Shown here: piece by piece, positions 47,901-57,547 of the stretch
How the letters are laid out: each line of letters opens with the position of its first letter
Position numbering within the stretch: position 1 is the stretch's first letter
Source: Progne subis subis
Lineage: Eukaryota > Chordata > Aves > Passeriformes > Hirundinidae
DNA: 64,000 bases
Assembly: GCA_022316685.1 (NCBI GenBank)
Contig: JAKJHU010000054.1
Span: 2,764,501 to 2,828,500, forward strand
Direction of reading: 5' to 3'
The notes under the pieces: model-generated
What the model was told of the DNA's origin: nothing
Seen by the model: only the letters and a program-made list of their open reading frames with translations
The model's database searches: none
Program-made: the position numbers and the translations under genes

Positions 47901-50900
47901 CCAAGCAATAGCAGTGCATGATTTCATTTAGATTCTGTCATCAGTAACTTCTTTAGTAAGGAGTGATTTGAAAAGCACCCATGTTGTAGCAGTTTGTCTA
48001 GACCGTGATGAGCAGCTTCTTTTTATCATTTCAAAGGTTTTTAGAGTTAGTAATTTTACTTGAGTTTTTACTCTAAATAAAAGTTTGGCAACCTTTCATT
48101 TAGGTTGTAGCTCCACAGTCGCTAATAGATGTCTGTGTAAACCCTGGGGCAGATGTTATGATTGCTACACAGATCATTATAGTCTTATCAAGTAGATTAT
48201 ATTACCTTTTTTTTTAAATAGTCCATAATATGAACAAGTTGAATATGGCTTATCAGTGCAATAAGCAAAGAAATGCTCATATCTGATAGTCAGACTGCAG
48301 AAAGCTGATTTAAATACCAAAGTTATTTATATGATTGACGGTTCTTTTGTTGCTAGCCATGGGCATAAGACAAAATATTTAAGCTGACACTACCCATTTC
48401 TATGAGGAGTAGAGTACCAAATCACCCAAGGGACCCAAACTCTCTGCTTTGGGATCCCTGTGCTGAAAAACTGTGGATGTGATGGTAACCCAAATATTTC
48501 AAGCAGGAAGCTCCCTGTGAGACAGGGACTGTTCAGATAAGTGTGGTACAGGCACAAAGCTGCTGCAGGTGACACTGGAAGTGGGGAAATTGTATAAAGC
48601 CATCAGGACAAGTGAGAGAAGGCACAAAGGTAAGGGACAGCAGAACAGACATCTTTGACTGTTTCTTCCCAAGCAAGGGTCACATGAGTGTTTCCCATTT
48701 TATGTAAGAGTGTTTCATGTGAAGGGAGCTGAACTCTGCTGATTGCTGCTGCAAACTCCACAGTGATAATAAATCTTTCATTTGAGAACCAGAGTGAGTG
48801 CATGCACGTGTAGCACAACTTGCAGTGATGCACAATAGCAGTTCACAAGGACAGGAAGAAAACCTTGCAGCCTGTGGCTCCAGTGGAACACAGGTCACTG
48901 TCCCTTGCTGTCACAGGAGCTGTTTACCCCTGAGCTCGCTGGCACTGTGGTCTGAGCTGCCTAGATACACAACTTGCTTGGTGTCTCTACCTGCTAACTA
49001 AACCCAAGTGATGGAAAAGTGAGCAGAGATAAAAGTATCCCTATTATGGTGTCTGTGTAAAAGGATGAGAAAGCATATTACCAAATGCTGAGCACTCTCT
49101 AGTGACCAAAGGGACCAGCTGTGAGGCGCTACAAAACTCTCCTTCCACTGCCTGACCTTGCCTTGATGTTGGTCTGTTTATCTTTGTATTTCATAGTTGA
49201 AGAAACTTCCTTTACATACTGATTGAGACGAAGGAATGGAACTACTTACATTTCATGGGTCTTCAGCAAAGTCCTGCTGACACTGACTGTGCATTATGTT
49301 CTCTTTCACGGTGCTGCTCTCTACATGTCAGTTTTCTGCACTCTGGAATTTTAATAAAACAGGAAATAATGCAGTCAATTGGCTGCTTGCTTAAAATCTC
49401 AACCAGCAGCCAAGTGGGTTTTGATTCTTATTTGACTCTCACAGAATGGTCAGAAACAATGATCCTATGAGAAAAGAGCTGAAGCCTTGCAGCAGTGAAC
49501 AGGTGCAGAAAAATTATCACCGGTCCAGACTGACATTTTTACTTATCTTCTATTTCAGTTTATTTTGAAATTATTGGGGTTTTTTGCACCAGAAACAAGT
49601 ATAAATACCATTGCAATTCTTTTTACATGAATTGAGGCACCAACTTTTTAAAGTTTCTCACTTTAGTTTTCTTTGAACTCCTTTATCTGCATTTTAATTC
49701 TGTCCTCTGTTACTGTTAAAGAGGAAGGTGACATCACTGAGTTAGGTAACGGTGATACATGGTGAGGTGAGGCAGATGGTTACTATCAGCTCTTTCTTTG
49801 AATTCCTTCCTGACTCCAAACTGCAAAGCCTGCCAGGAACAGGGCTTTTGTTCAGTTCCATCACTCCAGTCTCAGCTTTCTTAGGGAATGCTGCATCACA
49901 TTGCAGCCCGCAGGAAATCTGTGGGGAGCATCATTGCCCATAGCCTGGATCCATGTAAATCTAGAAGAGAAGGAAGTTCTTGTCTCTCAGGTGACCAACA
50001 TCCCTAACATCCATTTATTTTAGAATACTGTGGGATTAGTTACCAGCAGTATTGTACCAGCAAAATTAGCAACATGTGGCGAAGTGAAAAGTTTGGAGTA
50101 GCAGAGCTCTCTGGTGCTGTGTTCCCCTGGGAACAGACGTCAAGTTTATTACCACAAGAGTCCTTTGAGTTGGATCTCTTGAATTCTAAATGCTACTAAT
50201 TGTTTTATCAGAAAAGTGATGGAATTGAGCTGAATTTGTAGATGTCTGCTCATTCAGTGGCAATCTTACTTGGGAGTTGTGTTTCATCCTGTTGAAACCC
50301 CATGAGTTGAGTGTATTACTGCTGTTACATTGACTGAAGGGTGCCATAGATAACAACAGTAATTTCTCTTTTAGCCTCGTTTCATATGTGAACTGGTAGG
50401 ATTTCTGATAAAGTAGCTGGATTTGCTAATGCATGTTCTTATTTTGCCATGAAAATGACTTTTCTTTCTTCCCACATGGTACTACTAGCCAGACAATGTA
50501 GCTAGGAATTAATTTCTCCTGCGACCTGTGGAGCTGAAGACAAAGGAAGATGCTGACTGAATGATAAGGGCTTCCTCCTTTGTGGCTGCTGCATCAGGAG
50601 GCATTGCATGTAGCCACCTTTGGGCCTCCTATTCAGTGTAAACACAAAGGTATCTGCTGTACAACTGCAGTGCTAATGTGCAAGTGGAGGAGTGCTGTAG
50701 CTGCCTTGCTGGTTTACTGGGAGGCTGTACTTGGAGTATTCCTTATGAAATATGTTTGCCATCTGTGAGGTTATGGAACCCTGTCCTTTAGGGTTTTGGC
50801 AGCTAATAGTGTAGGAGATGCTGGAACTGGAGGGGTTTGGGAAGGCTACCAATGAATCCCTGTCTTTGGAAGTGCCCTGGGTGGTACAGAAGTGTTCACC

Positions 50901-53900
50901 AGCCTGTGTGTTCCATCTGCTTTTTTAGCTGATAGCTCTGTGGCAGAGTCTGCAGCGGTGCCTGAAACTTCCAGAGGCAGGACAAGGGATCTGCAAACTG
51001 TACCTGTTTGGGGCACCTGCTTTTCTGTCCAGGCATCTGGGCTGGATCTCCTTGAAGGAGGAGTGTGCAGGATGTCACCTCCACTCCTGCCATGGGTACT
51101 TCTGAGTCCCTGTGAGAGGGTGTCTTTTGTTTTCTCTTTTCCTAGTGAATCCCACAGTGCCTTGAGCTCTTGAAAACAGTGTCTGTTGTGCAGAAGAATC
51201 TGAGTAGCAGCACAGGCAGAGTTTGTATGAGCCCTGAAACTGTAGGAAACATCCCATTCGTCTCTTCTATTTTTCTTGTTACAGTTTTGTTCCATCTCTT
51301 GTAGTTGCAGATATGGGATATTAAATTAAGGTATTAAGGAAGTGATACAAGACACTGGGAGAGCCAAAGTACATTTAACTGTTCTCAATGCCCATGATAG
51401 ATTAAGTGCATAACAATATTTGATTTGCATTTCTCAAACACAGCCTGTCATTATCCATAAAAGAGAGTTGAGTCTAGGACAGCTGACATGAAAACCTCGG
51501 AGAGCCAAGAGCTGACAGTCTCCAGTCTAGTACAGCCTGTCATGGCCAGGTCTGCTTCCCAAGCTCAGTGTTTTCTACTGTAGTTTTTTTGTCTCTGTAC
51601 AAGACAGCCTGTTCACAAAGTGTGCATGCTCATCATCCAGGCAGCTTCTGAGAGAAAAATAAATCTGGGTAGACTGCACACCCTCAGTCTAGGCCATAGT
51701 GTGCTTTGGCCTCAGTGAGAAGGAGCTGTTGGATTGTTCCTTCATCCCATGGATGATGATAAGGATTTCAGAACAGCCAATCTCACATAACTCTGCTCTT
51801 ACACCGTCTGCAGACTGGATGCAGTGTCGTGGCAACCTGACATCACTGTGGTTTTCTGTAACTCTGGAGAGATCCCTGGTTTAATATTTACTGTTGCTGA
51901 AGCACTCTACCTAAATATTCCCAATGAAAAAGAGATGTTCTATCCATGCTTAGAAATATCTACTTTGGAGAGACTAGGAATGGAGCAGGTTACTCATTAG
52001 CTGCACGTGTACAAAGGAAGGAAGGAAGGAGGTTGTCTGTTCTAATCCAGCTGCTCGGAGTTCTCTTACTGGCTGCAGAAATGCTGGTTTAAGAGTGATT
52101 TGTGTCCCCAAGGTTGAGGCCAAGTGCCTCAGAGGGGCATTGCCGGTGTTCTCTGGTTCTTTACCGAAACTGATTGCAGTGTGTGGTAAGCAGGACCAAA
52201 ACTCTAAATTAAATGTGAGAGCAAGGTCTTTTTTAGTTTTAAGCCCAACTTACCATGCATGTTAATGTTTCCTTGAAGGCAGTGATAGAGCCACAGTAGA
52301 GACCATACACCTTGAGTCCGTCCCTTGGTAAAACACCAATCACTGTTAATTAACATGTGAGACATACTTAGTGACATTTAGGTGAGTTTCAAGAACCACC
52401 CCCAAGTTGTGGAACAGAGGACTGAGAAAATATTCAGCATTTTGTTTCTGGTACGAGCAAGGGGTTGGAAAACAAAGGTTTGAAGGTTTGAAATTGTTTC
52501 TGAAGCATTCTGACTGAGAATGCTTTTTGCATAAATGTATTGTTGAAAGGCTTCTTCAGGCACACTTATCTTCAGTAGCACAGGCATAGAGCTCTTATTA
52601 CCCCCAAATTACTGTATTTCATCTGACAAAATAGTTCTAATCTGTGTGATGCTTTCCATGTTCTGGATGTGCACCACATCTTCTCCAACTTGTTATTTAA
52701 ACTGTGTGCACTTGAAAAACAAAATCAGTGAGAGGTGTTGTTGATACAGTACCTTGTGTCTCAGGTGCTTCCCAGTTACAGGCAATACCAGCAAAACATC
52801 ACCAGCCACTTTCTGGTCTGGCAGCTTGGGTCCTCACCCTCAGTCTTCAAGGGGTCAGCAAGGCCTCAGCTGACACACTTTACAGCTCCTCCAGGTTCCA
52901 GGTACCCCACTTTCCCCCTGCAATCCAGACCAGGCCTGCTGACACAGGTCACAAGATATTTTTCTGAGAGACTGTCAGTGCTGAATCCTTATCAGCGAAT
53001 CATTGTGGCTGCAGGGGGTACAGCCTAGAGGCTTCTATTGCTTGCATGGCCAAATGGTTCTGTACAAGCTGCTCTGAGCTGTGTATGGAAGCACAGGAGT
53101 CACAGTTCAGCTACTTTATTATTTTCTCCTGTGTCCTCCTTTCTTGATTGTTTTTTTCCTCAGCAAAGCATGCTGTATACCCTTTTGCTCGGAATAACTT
53201 TTCCGTCTCCAAAGTTGTAAACAGTGTTTGACGATGAAATACATAAAAGTTGCTCTGTCAACGTCCCTGGGATATTCTAGGAGCAGCTGGACACTCCTGG
53301 AGCTGTCTGTGTTGATGTCCCCTCTCCTGTGGGCTGTGCTTTGTTTCAGTACGTGGTGACGCCGAGCCGACAGTCCACAGCCATCGCCATGCAGATTTTG
53401 GTGAGCCATCTGCTGGGAGATGCAGGCAGCCCATACCTCATCGGGCTTGTAAGTGAATTCTCTCCTTACTGAGCTTTCCTTTGGATAAAATATCTAGAAA
53501 CTGAAAGACAGACACTCACAGAATCATAGGCACTACCTGGTCCAAAACCAGAAATGACTGAAATTGCTGGCCCTGAGTCTGGGACACAGAGACATTTTTC
53601 TAAATGTTCTTACTTAATTGAAACACGTGGTCCTGTGACACTGCTTGTAGGTGTGACTAGTTCTATGCAGTGTGTAGAAATTTACCTTTATTTTAAATTT
53701 GAAGACTCATATATTTTTAGAGGCATGCATTTTTGCAAAGACAGCGTAATGGGATTTAAGCACTTTCTGCTAAGTTTGTGAGGAGTTTCATGGAAATTAA
53801 TTCAATGTGTTAAAACCCAAGACTTAGTTCAAATCTTGAAGTTTGAAATCTTGCAATTAGTCAATGGTCTCTCATAACAAAAGTGGGGCAATAGTTGTTT

Positions 53901-55973
53901 TTAGATACTACTTGACCTTTAAAGCTCTGGCCTCAAATCACCTTAACCCTGAATTCCCACATTCCTTGAGACCTGATTTCTTCCTACATGTACTTGATTT
54001 TAGATGCTTCTGTGCAGATCAACCTCATACTGCTTTCTCTGTGCAATTTTAGTTCCAGTGGACTTTATCTGTCAGTCTCCCTCCCTCCCTCCCTCCCTCC
54101 CTTCCTCCCTTCCTTCCTTCCTTCCTTCCTTCCTTCCTTCCTTCCTTCCTTCCTTCCTTCCTTCCTTCCTTCCTTCCTTCCTTCCTTCCTTCCTTCCTTC
54201 CTTCCTTCCTTCCTTCCTTCCTTCCTTCCTTCCTTCCTTCCTTCCTTCCTTCCTTCCTTCCTTCCTTCCTTCCTTCCTTCCTTCCTTCCTTCCTTCCTTC
54301 CTTCCTTCCTTCCTTCCTTCCTTCCTTCCTTCCTTCCTTCCTTCCTTCCTTCCTTCCTTCCTTCCTTCCTTCCTTCCTTCCTTCCTTCCTTCCTTCCTTC
54401 CTTCCTTCCTTCCTTCCTTCCTTCCTTCCTTCCTTCCTTCCTTCCTTCCTTCCTTCCTTCCTTCCTTCCTTCCTTCCTTCCTTCCTTCCTTCCTTCCTTC
54501 CTTCCTTCCTTCCTTCCTTCCTTCCTTCCTTCCTTCCTTCCTTCCTTCCTTCCTTCCTTCCTTCCTTCCTTCCTTCCTTCCTTCCTTCCTTCCTTCCTTC
54601 CTTCCTTCCTTCCTTCCTTCCTTCCTTCCTTCCTTCCTTCCTTCCTTCCTTCCTTCCTTCCTTCCTTCCTTCCTTCCTTCCTTCCTTCCTTCCTTCCTTC
54701 CTTCCTTCCTTCCTTCCTTCCTTCCTTCCTTCCTTCCTTCCTTCCTTCCTTCCGACACAATAGCTAACAAAGCACCCATTTTGAGTTTTCTGCTTTACTT
54801 GACATGGGAGATTGAGACCTTGTTGTTGATTTAAAGTTTAGTTTGTATGAAAGTTTATTTCAGGAAGTTCACCCCATGTTAACAGTATCAGAGTTAGACA
54901 GGGCCAGCAATGCCTGAGTGAGCTGCTGCTGGCCCAGCCACACAGGAGGTTCTCCTTGTCCTCAGCTGGGTGAAACCCAGAGTCTCAACTGTATAATCTG
55001 TCTAGGCAGAGAAGAGAGCCTCTCTCCCTGAGGGATTACCCCTGCTGACTTCCCTTTTTTAGCAAATGAAGAAACCACTTTGCTCACTGGTGTTAGGAAA
55101 CTCCTGCTCTCACACTTACCTGAAGTGTATGTGTGTGGGAACACAACAACCAGCATCCCTGTGGAAAACGGCTGAAATGGGATGCAAAAATGGGAGGTAC
55201 CTCAAAAGATAAATATTAATTCTTGTTCATTCTCCCTGTGGCCCATCTATTGATTTAATCTTTCTGCCTGAAAGATTGAACTGTTTGTGCCTCTTGCCCG
55301 CTGTCCTTTGTGCTCTTTGGGGCACGGGCCAAATGCCTTCTGGCTCAAAAGCAGACCCCACTCTTGTCTTAGGTTAATTTCCATCTTTTCCCTGTCTTAT
55401 GAATATTGTTGCTTGTGCCTGTATTGCTGTTTGCCCCCCTGTTTCTATCCACTGGATACCAATAAGGGAGGTAGAAAGTCACTGAATGTGATCAAGAAAT
55501 GCTAAAGATTACTGCCTAATGCCCATCCTGTGCTAATCTGGAGATGGGCTAGAAAATGGTAAAATATTTTTCCTGCCCTTGTGACTGGAGGCACTGAAGG
55601 TGTAAAACAACATGAGATTCTTTGACCATTTGGAACTGTGGAGTACAGATGTGCTGGGTAATGGGTTTGCCAACCTTGGGAGCAGACTCTCATTCCTGCC
55701 TGCCTCTTTTATTCTTTTCAAAGCTCACACTGTAAACAGTCTGTTTAAAGCAGGAGAGGATGGAGGTGTTATCCCAGATTAATGAGAGCCCTGTTCCCTC
55801 CCCAGATCTCCAACGCTGTCCAGGCCAGCAACACCCCATCGTTGCAGTGGACGTTCTGGAGCATGCAGTACAGCTTTGTCATCTGTGCTTTTGTTGGGGT
55901 CTTTGGAGGAGGCTTTTTCCTCCTGACCTCTTTCTACATCGAGGAAGATCGGAAGGAAGCGCAGAGGCTCTGA
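32728..55973 (+). CDS. SPNS3: Spinster-family transporter, SPNS3 (11 coding exons, 498 aa)
   Basis: This is a major-facilitator membrane protein of the spinster family (relatives: SPNS1, a lysosomal lysophospholipid transporter; SPNS2, a sphingosine-1-phosphate exporter). The substrate of SPNS3 itself is poorly established. Coding exons: 32728-32935, 36002-36067, 36506-36642, 37165-37316, 38205-38271, 39132-39322, 41385-41537, 44574-44763, 47266-47331, 53350-53448, 55806-55973, total 1,497 nt. All introns are GT-AG and phases match throughout. TM1 is at about 48-70. MFS motif A ([10 protein letters not shown]) is at 105-114. The TM4 signature [18 protein letters not shown] is at 145-162, followed by [10 protein letters not shown] and [11 protein letters not shown] linker at about 228-272 separates the two six-helix halves, and [13 protein letters not shown] is at 430-442. 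A glycosylation sequon Asn321-Ser-Ser lies in the TM7-TM8 loop. SPNS3 rather than SPNS2 is supported by Trp65, Ser153, and the UBE2G1 neighbour. An in-frame TGA at 32683 makes the ATG at 32728 the first possible start in this exon. The C-terminus is shorter than I recall for human. Confidence 0.94.
32936..36001 (+). other. SPNS3 intron 1
   Basis: 3.1 kb of AT-rich sequence with no recognisable repeat family, RNA or coding exon. Confidence 0.85.
36002..36067 (+). CDS. SPNS3: SPNS3 coding exon 2
   Basis: 66 bp. The acceptor is ctattgcag|GGATCC and the donor is ACAG|gtaata. It encodes [20 protein letters not shown] and QT, the family-typical TM1-TM2 loop. Confidence 0.93.
36506..36642 (+). CDS. 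SPNS3: SPNS3 coding exon 3 (TM2, motif A, TM3)
   Basis: 137 bp. The acceptor is ggattttcag|TCTTC and the donor is GAGTCG|gtatgt. It encodes [19 protein letters not shown] and the following YNRK, with the MFS motif A between TM2 and TM3. Confidence 0.95.
37165..37316 (+). CDS. SPNS3: SPNS3 coding exon 4 (TM4 and start of TM5)
   Basis: 152 bp. The acceptor is ccctgcag|CATTAC and the donor is GGAAG|gttggt. It encodes [20 protein letters not shown] through VFYIFIPVG. Confidence 0.95.
38205..38271 (+). CDS. SPNS3: SPNS3 coding exon 5
   Basis: 67 bp. The acceptor is tttacag|TGGCTG and the donor is TTCAGG|gtgagt. It encodes [20 protein letters not shown] and FR, matching the TM5-TM6 region of spinster proteins. 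Confidence 0.94.
39132..39322 (+). CDS. SPNS3: SPNS3 coding exon 6 (TM6 and central linker)
   Basis: 191 bp. The acceptor is tctacag|GTAACT and the donor is AAGAA|gtaagt. It encodes TM6 ([12 protein letters not shown]) and a charged cytosolic linker that reaches [11 protein letters not shown] before TM7. Confidence 0.94.
39947..40179. repeat. 52-bp GC-rich minisatellite, about 4.5 copies
   Basis: The marker GACGATGC (last copy GACGATGT) recurs at 39993, 40045, 40079 and 40131, giving spacings of 52, 34 and 52. Each full unit reads GGGACAGGACGAGGAGCTGG, then AGCCGGTTTGGGAACAGCAG, then AGGGGACGATGC. The third unit is shortened by 18 bp. Divergence between copies is low. Confidence 0.93.
40521..40579. 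repeat. Imperfect tandem duplication, about 30 bp
   Basis: Two adjacent units share ATTTTCTTTTCCTT, then GCAATTGATT, with a few differences. Confidence 0.7.
41385..41537 (+). CDS. SPNS3: SPNS3 coding exon 7 (TM7)
   Basis: 153 bp. The acceptor is actttcag|CTGTAG and the donor is AACAG|gtgagc. It encodes [20 protein letters not shown] through [12 protein letters not shown], including the conserved Cys pair and the NSS sequon. Confidence 0.95.
41538..44573 (+). other. SPNS3 intron 7
   Basis: 3.0 kb of intron with no recognisable element besides a T run near 43,560. Confidence 0.85.
44574..44763 (+). CDS. SPNS3: SPNS3 coding exon 8 (TM8-TM9)
   Basis: 190 bp. The acceptor is tcaccag|CCTAAT and the donor is ACTTTT|gtaagt. 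It encodes [20 protein letters not shown], the EAARRLRKR loop, ADPLICA and TM9. Confidence 0.95.
45938..46178 (-). mobile_element. CR1 LINE 3' fragment, reverse orientation
   Basis: The plus strand begins with tcatggag and tcatagaatc (reverse complement of the CR1 terminal octamers) and continues 'gggctggaagggacctaaaa', 'cctgccatgggcagggacac', 'ccaagccctgtccaacctgg' and 'agaatttcttccttac'. The body is better preserved than the two copies near 19 kb, so it is probably younger. Confidence 0.93.
46342..46363. repeat. Perfect 22-bp palindrome
   Basis: The sequence centred on CTATAG (AGGATATC, TATA, GATATCCT) is self-complementary over all 22 bases with no spacer. It lies in SPNS3 intron 8 about 160 bp after the CR1. 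Confidence 0.85.
47266..47331 (+). CDS. SPNS3: SPNS3 coding exon 9 (TM10)
   Basis: 66 bp, phase 0 at both ends. The acceptor is tttgcag|ATTTTT and the donor is CTGCTG|gtaagt. It encodes [20 protein letters not shown] and LL. Confidence 0.95.
47332..53349 (+). other. SPNS3 intron 9
   Basis: The largest SPNS3 intron, 6.0 kb. It has only a short GGAA run at about 52,015-52,031. Open frames up to 149 codons show no family features. Confidence 0.8.
53350..53448 (+). CDS. SPNS3: SPNS3 coding exon 10 (TM11)
   Basis: 99 bp, phase 0 at both ends. The acceptor is tgtttcag|TACGTG and the donor is GGGCTT|gtaagt. It encodes [20 protein letters not shown] and [13 protein letters not shown], the most conserved C-terminal block of the family. 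Confidence 0.96.
53449..55805 (+). other. SPNS3 intron 10
   Basis: 2.4 kb, of which nearly 30 percent is a (TTCC)n array. A short 'cacagaatcatagg' at 53,517-53,530 may be a CR1 end remnant but is too short to call. Confidence 0.85.
54076..54753. repeat. Giant (TTCC)n / (GGAA)n tetranucleotide array
   Basis: It begins with about six (TCCC) units, passes through a short transition, and then shows about 161 consecutive perfect TTCC units (about 54,108-54,753) with no interruption. The SPNS3 transcript carries the pyrimidine strand. All reading frames through it are open and encode only FLPS or GRKE repeats, which are artefacts. Confidence 0.99.
55806..55973 (+). CDS. SPNS3: SPNS3 terminal coding exon 11 (TM12)
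   Basis: 168 bp. The acceptor is tccccag|ATCTCC. It encodes [22 protein letters not shown]12 ([20 protein letters not shown]) and a short tail [10 protein letters not shown] before TGA at 55971-55973. Confidence 0.94.
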   Translation: MSNAVQASNTPSLQWTFWSMQYSFVICAFVGVFGGGFFLLTSFYIEEDRKEAQRL

Positions 55974-56053
55974 GGTGTCTGTGTGCCGTTATAACTCTGA
56001 AGCAGGGCTGTGGTGACCTGTTTGGGCAGCAGCCACGTCTCTGTAACATTAAA
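55974..56053 (+). terminator. SPNS3 3' UTR start with ATTAAA polyadenylation signal candidate
   Basis: ATTAAA at 56048-56053 lies 75 nt after the stop codon. If used, the 3' UTR would be short, about 100 nt. Confidence 0.4.
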
Positions 56054-57493
56054 CCGTGCTGATGTCTGCCTTATGCTAATGCCACGTCAGCCTCTGTAAA
56101 AGAGATAAGGGCAAAATCCCAGCGAAGTCTCAGATTAAACAAATCTTCCACATTGAGCAAAACAGACCACAGAGCTCACGAGCAAAATTGCTGTTAGTGC
56201 AAAATGCTGCAGCACTTGGAAACAACGTCCTTTACTGCAATGCACCCCTGCAGACTTCATGGAACGTGAGATTCTTTTTCTGCTCTGATCTTTCTCAGCC
56301 CTGTAGAGCCAGTCCTGTCTCTCTGCAGCACTTCTCCCTCTTCCCTGAAAGAAATCATGTTCAAAGTATACAAGAATTAGAAAAAAGCTTTTGACTTGAG
56401 AGAGCCCTGTCCTCAAGCACCTGGATTCTTACAGCCTCCTTCTGCTCAGACAGGGGTTTTCCAGGTACCAGCAATGAACTGTCCCTCAAAGGAAGATGAA
56501 CTCTGGGGTGAGATTTGCACAGAAGAAAAGAACGTCCTCCTTTTTTTCTTTCCTTTCTGCTTAATGACATACAGCTGGGGAAAAGGCCAAATCACAATTC
56601 CTCCATATGGCAGAAAATCCTGCATATTGACTTTTTTTGGATGCTTTTGACTGCGAGTCAAAAATTGCTCATGCATTGGCATATGGCAACTCTCCTCCCC
56701 CATCCATAACCAGGCTCTTGTCCTCTGTGTGGCTGGGGAGCTCCAGAGGGTGTTTCACAGAGATGTCACCAGCATGAGTTCTGACCTCAACAAGGCAGGA
56801 GCTTTTGAGGCACAACATCTCCTAGAGATTAGGGAGGCCTATGAGTTCTCAGCAGGATGAGATTTGCTTGTAGAATTTGGAAAATGTAGATAGTAAAAAG
56901 AGTGGTTTAAGTTGTCTAAAATGACCAAGAGAAGCAGGTCAAAGTCAGGTTAGATTCAAGATTGGAGGTTTGGGATAATTTTGTATGTAACATCTTAATG
57001 GTTTGCCTCTTGCTAATACTTTGAGGCTCTTCACTGTATCCTCAGGCTTTGGGTAAGTCTCTTCTCTCACGAGCGAGCAGTAGCACCTGTAAAACCACTT
57101 CAATACAACTGTCCATTTGAACTCCTATGTCCAAAGTGAAGGGGATTTGGGATGTGCTGTCTGTTGTCACAGTACCAAACAGGACGTGACCAGTGTGGCC
57201 AACTTCCATTGTTTGTCCTGGCTTAGTTCCAGTAGCACCTTAAAGCCAAAGCCTGAGGAAGATACTGGCAAGTGAATTGTAAAGTGTTCTGAGTCTTTCA
57301 TGATTCTCCCAGTAAATCATAAGGATCATAAAGCACAATATTCCTGGAATGACTGTGAATGTCTAATGTCACTGTAAATAGCGTAATTCAGCTACTGCAG
57401 GTTTTTGTTCTTCCATCTGTCTACCTAATGTTTAAAAAAATCTGTTCTGAAATCTGACTTAAACCTAGGTAGTGAAGTATGACCATTGTGGGA

Positions 57494-57547
57494 AATAAAA
57501 GAGAAACTTTGTGATACTCAGTAAGAGTGTAATGTTTGTGAAATAAA
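57494..57547 (+). terminator. Distal AATAAA polyadenylation signal candidates
   Basis: AATAAA occurs at 57494-57499 and 57542-57547, with GT-rich sequence between and after. These could end a longer SPNS3 3' UTR of about 1.6 kb. Confidence 0.4.

Noticed and set aside
50846..51295. 149-codon minus-strand open frame in SPNS3 intron 9
   Set aside because: No recognisable domain, within a single large intron, and no transposon similarity.
53510..53560. Possible short CR1 end ('cacagaatcatagg')
   Set aside because: Only about 14 bases resemble the CR1 3' end, with no preserved body, so it cannot be separated from chance.
53988..54834. Long open frames of FLPS repeats (plus) and GRKE repeats (minus)
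   Set aside because: They are direct translations of the (TTCC)n array. A 4-bp repeat without stops is open in every frame; no gene context supports them.
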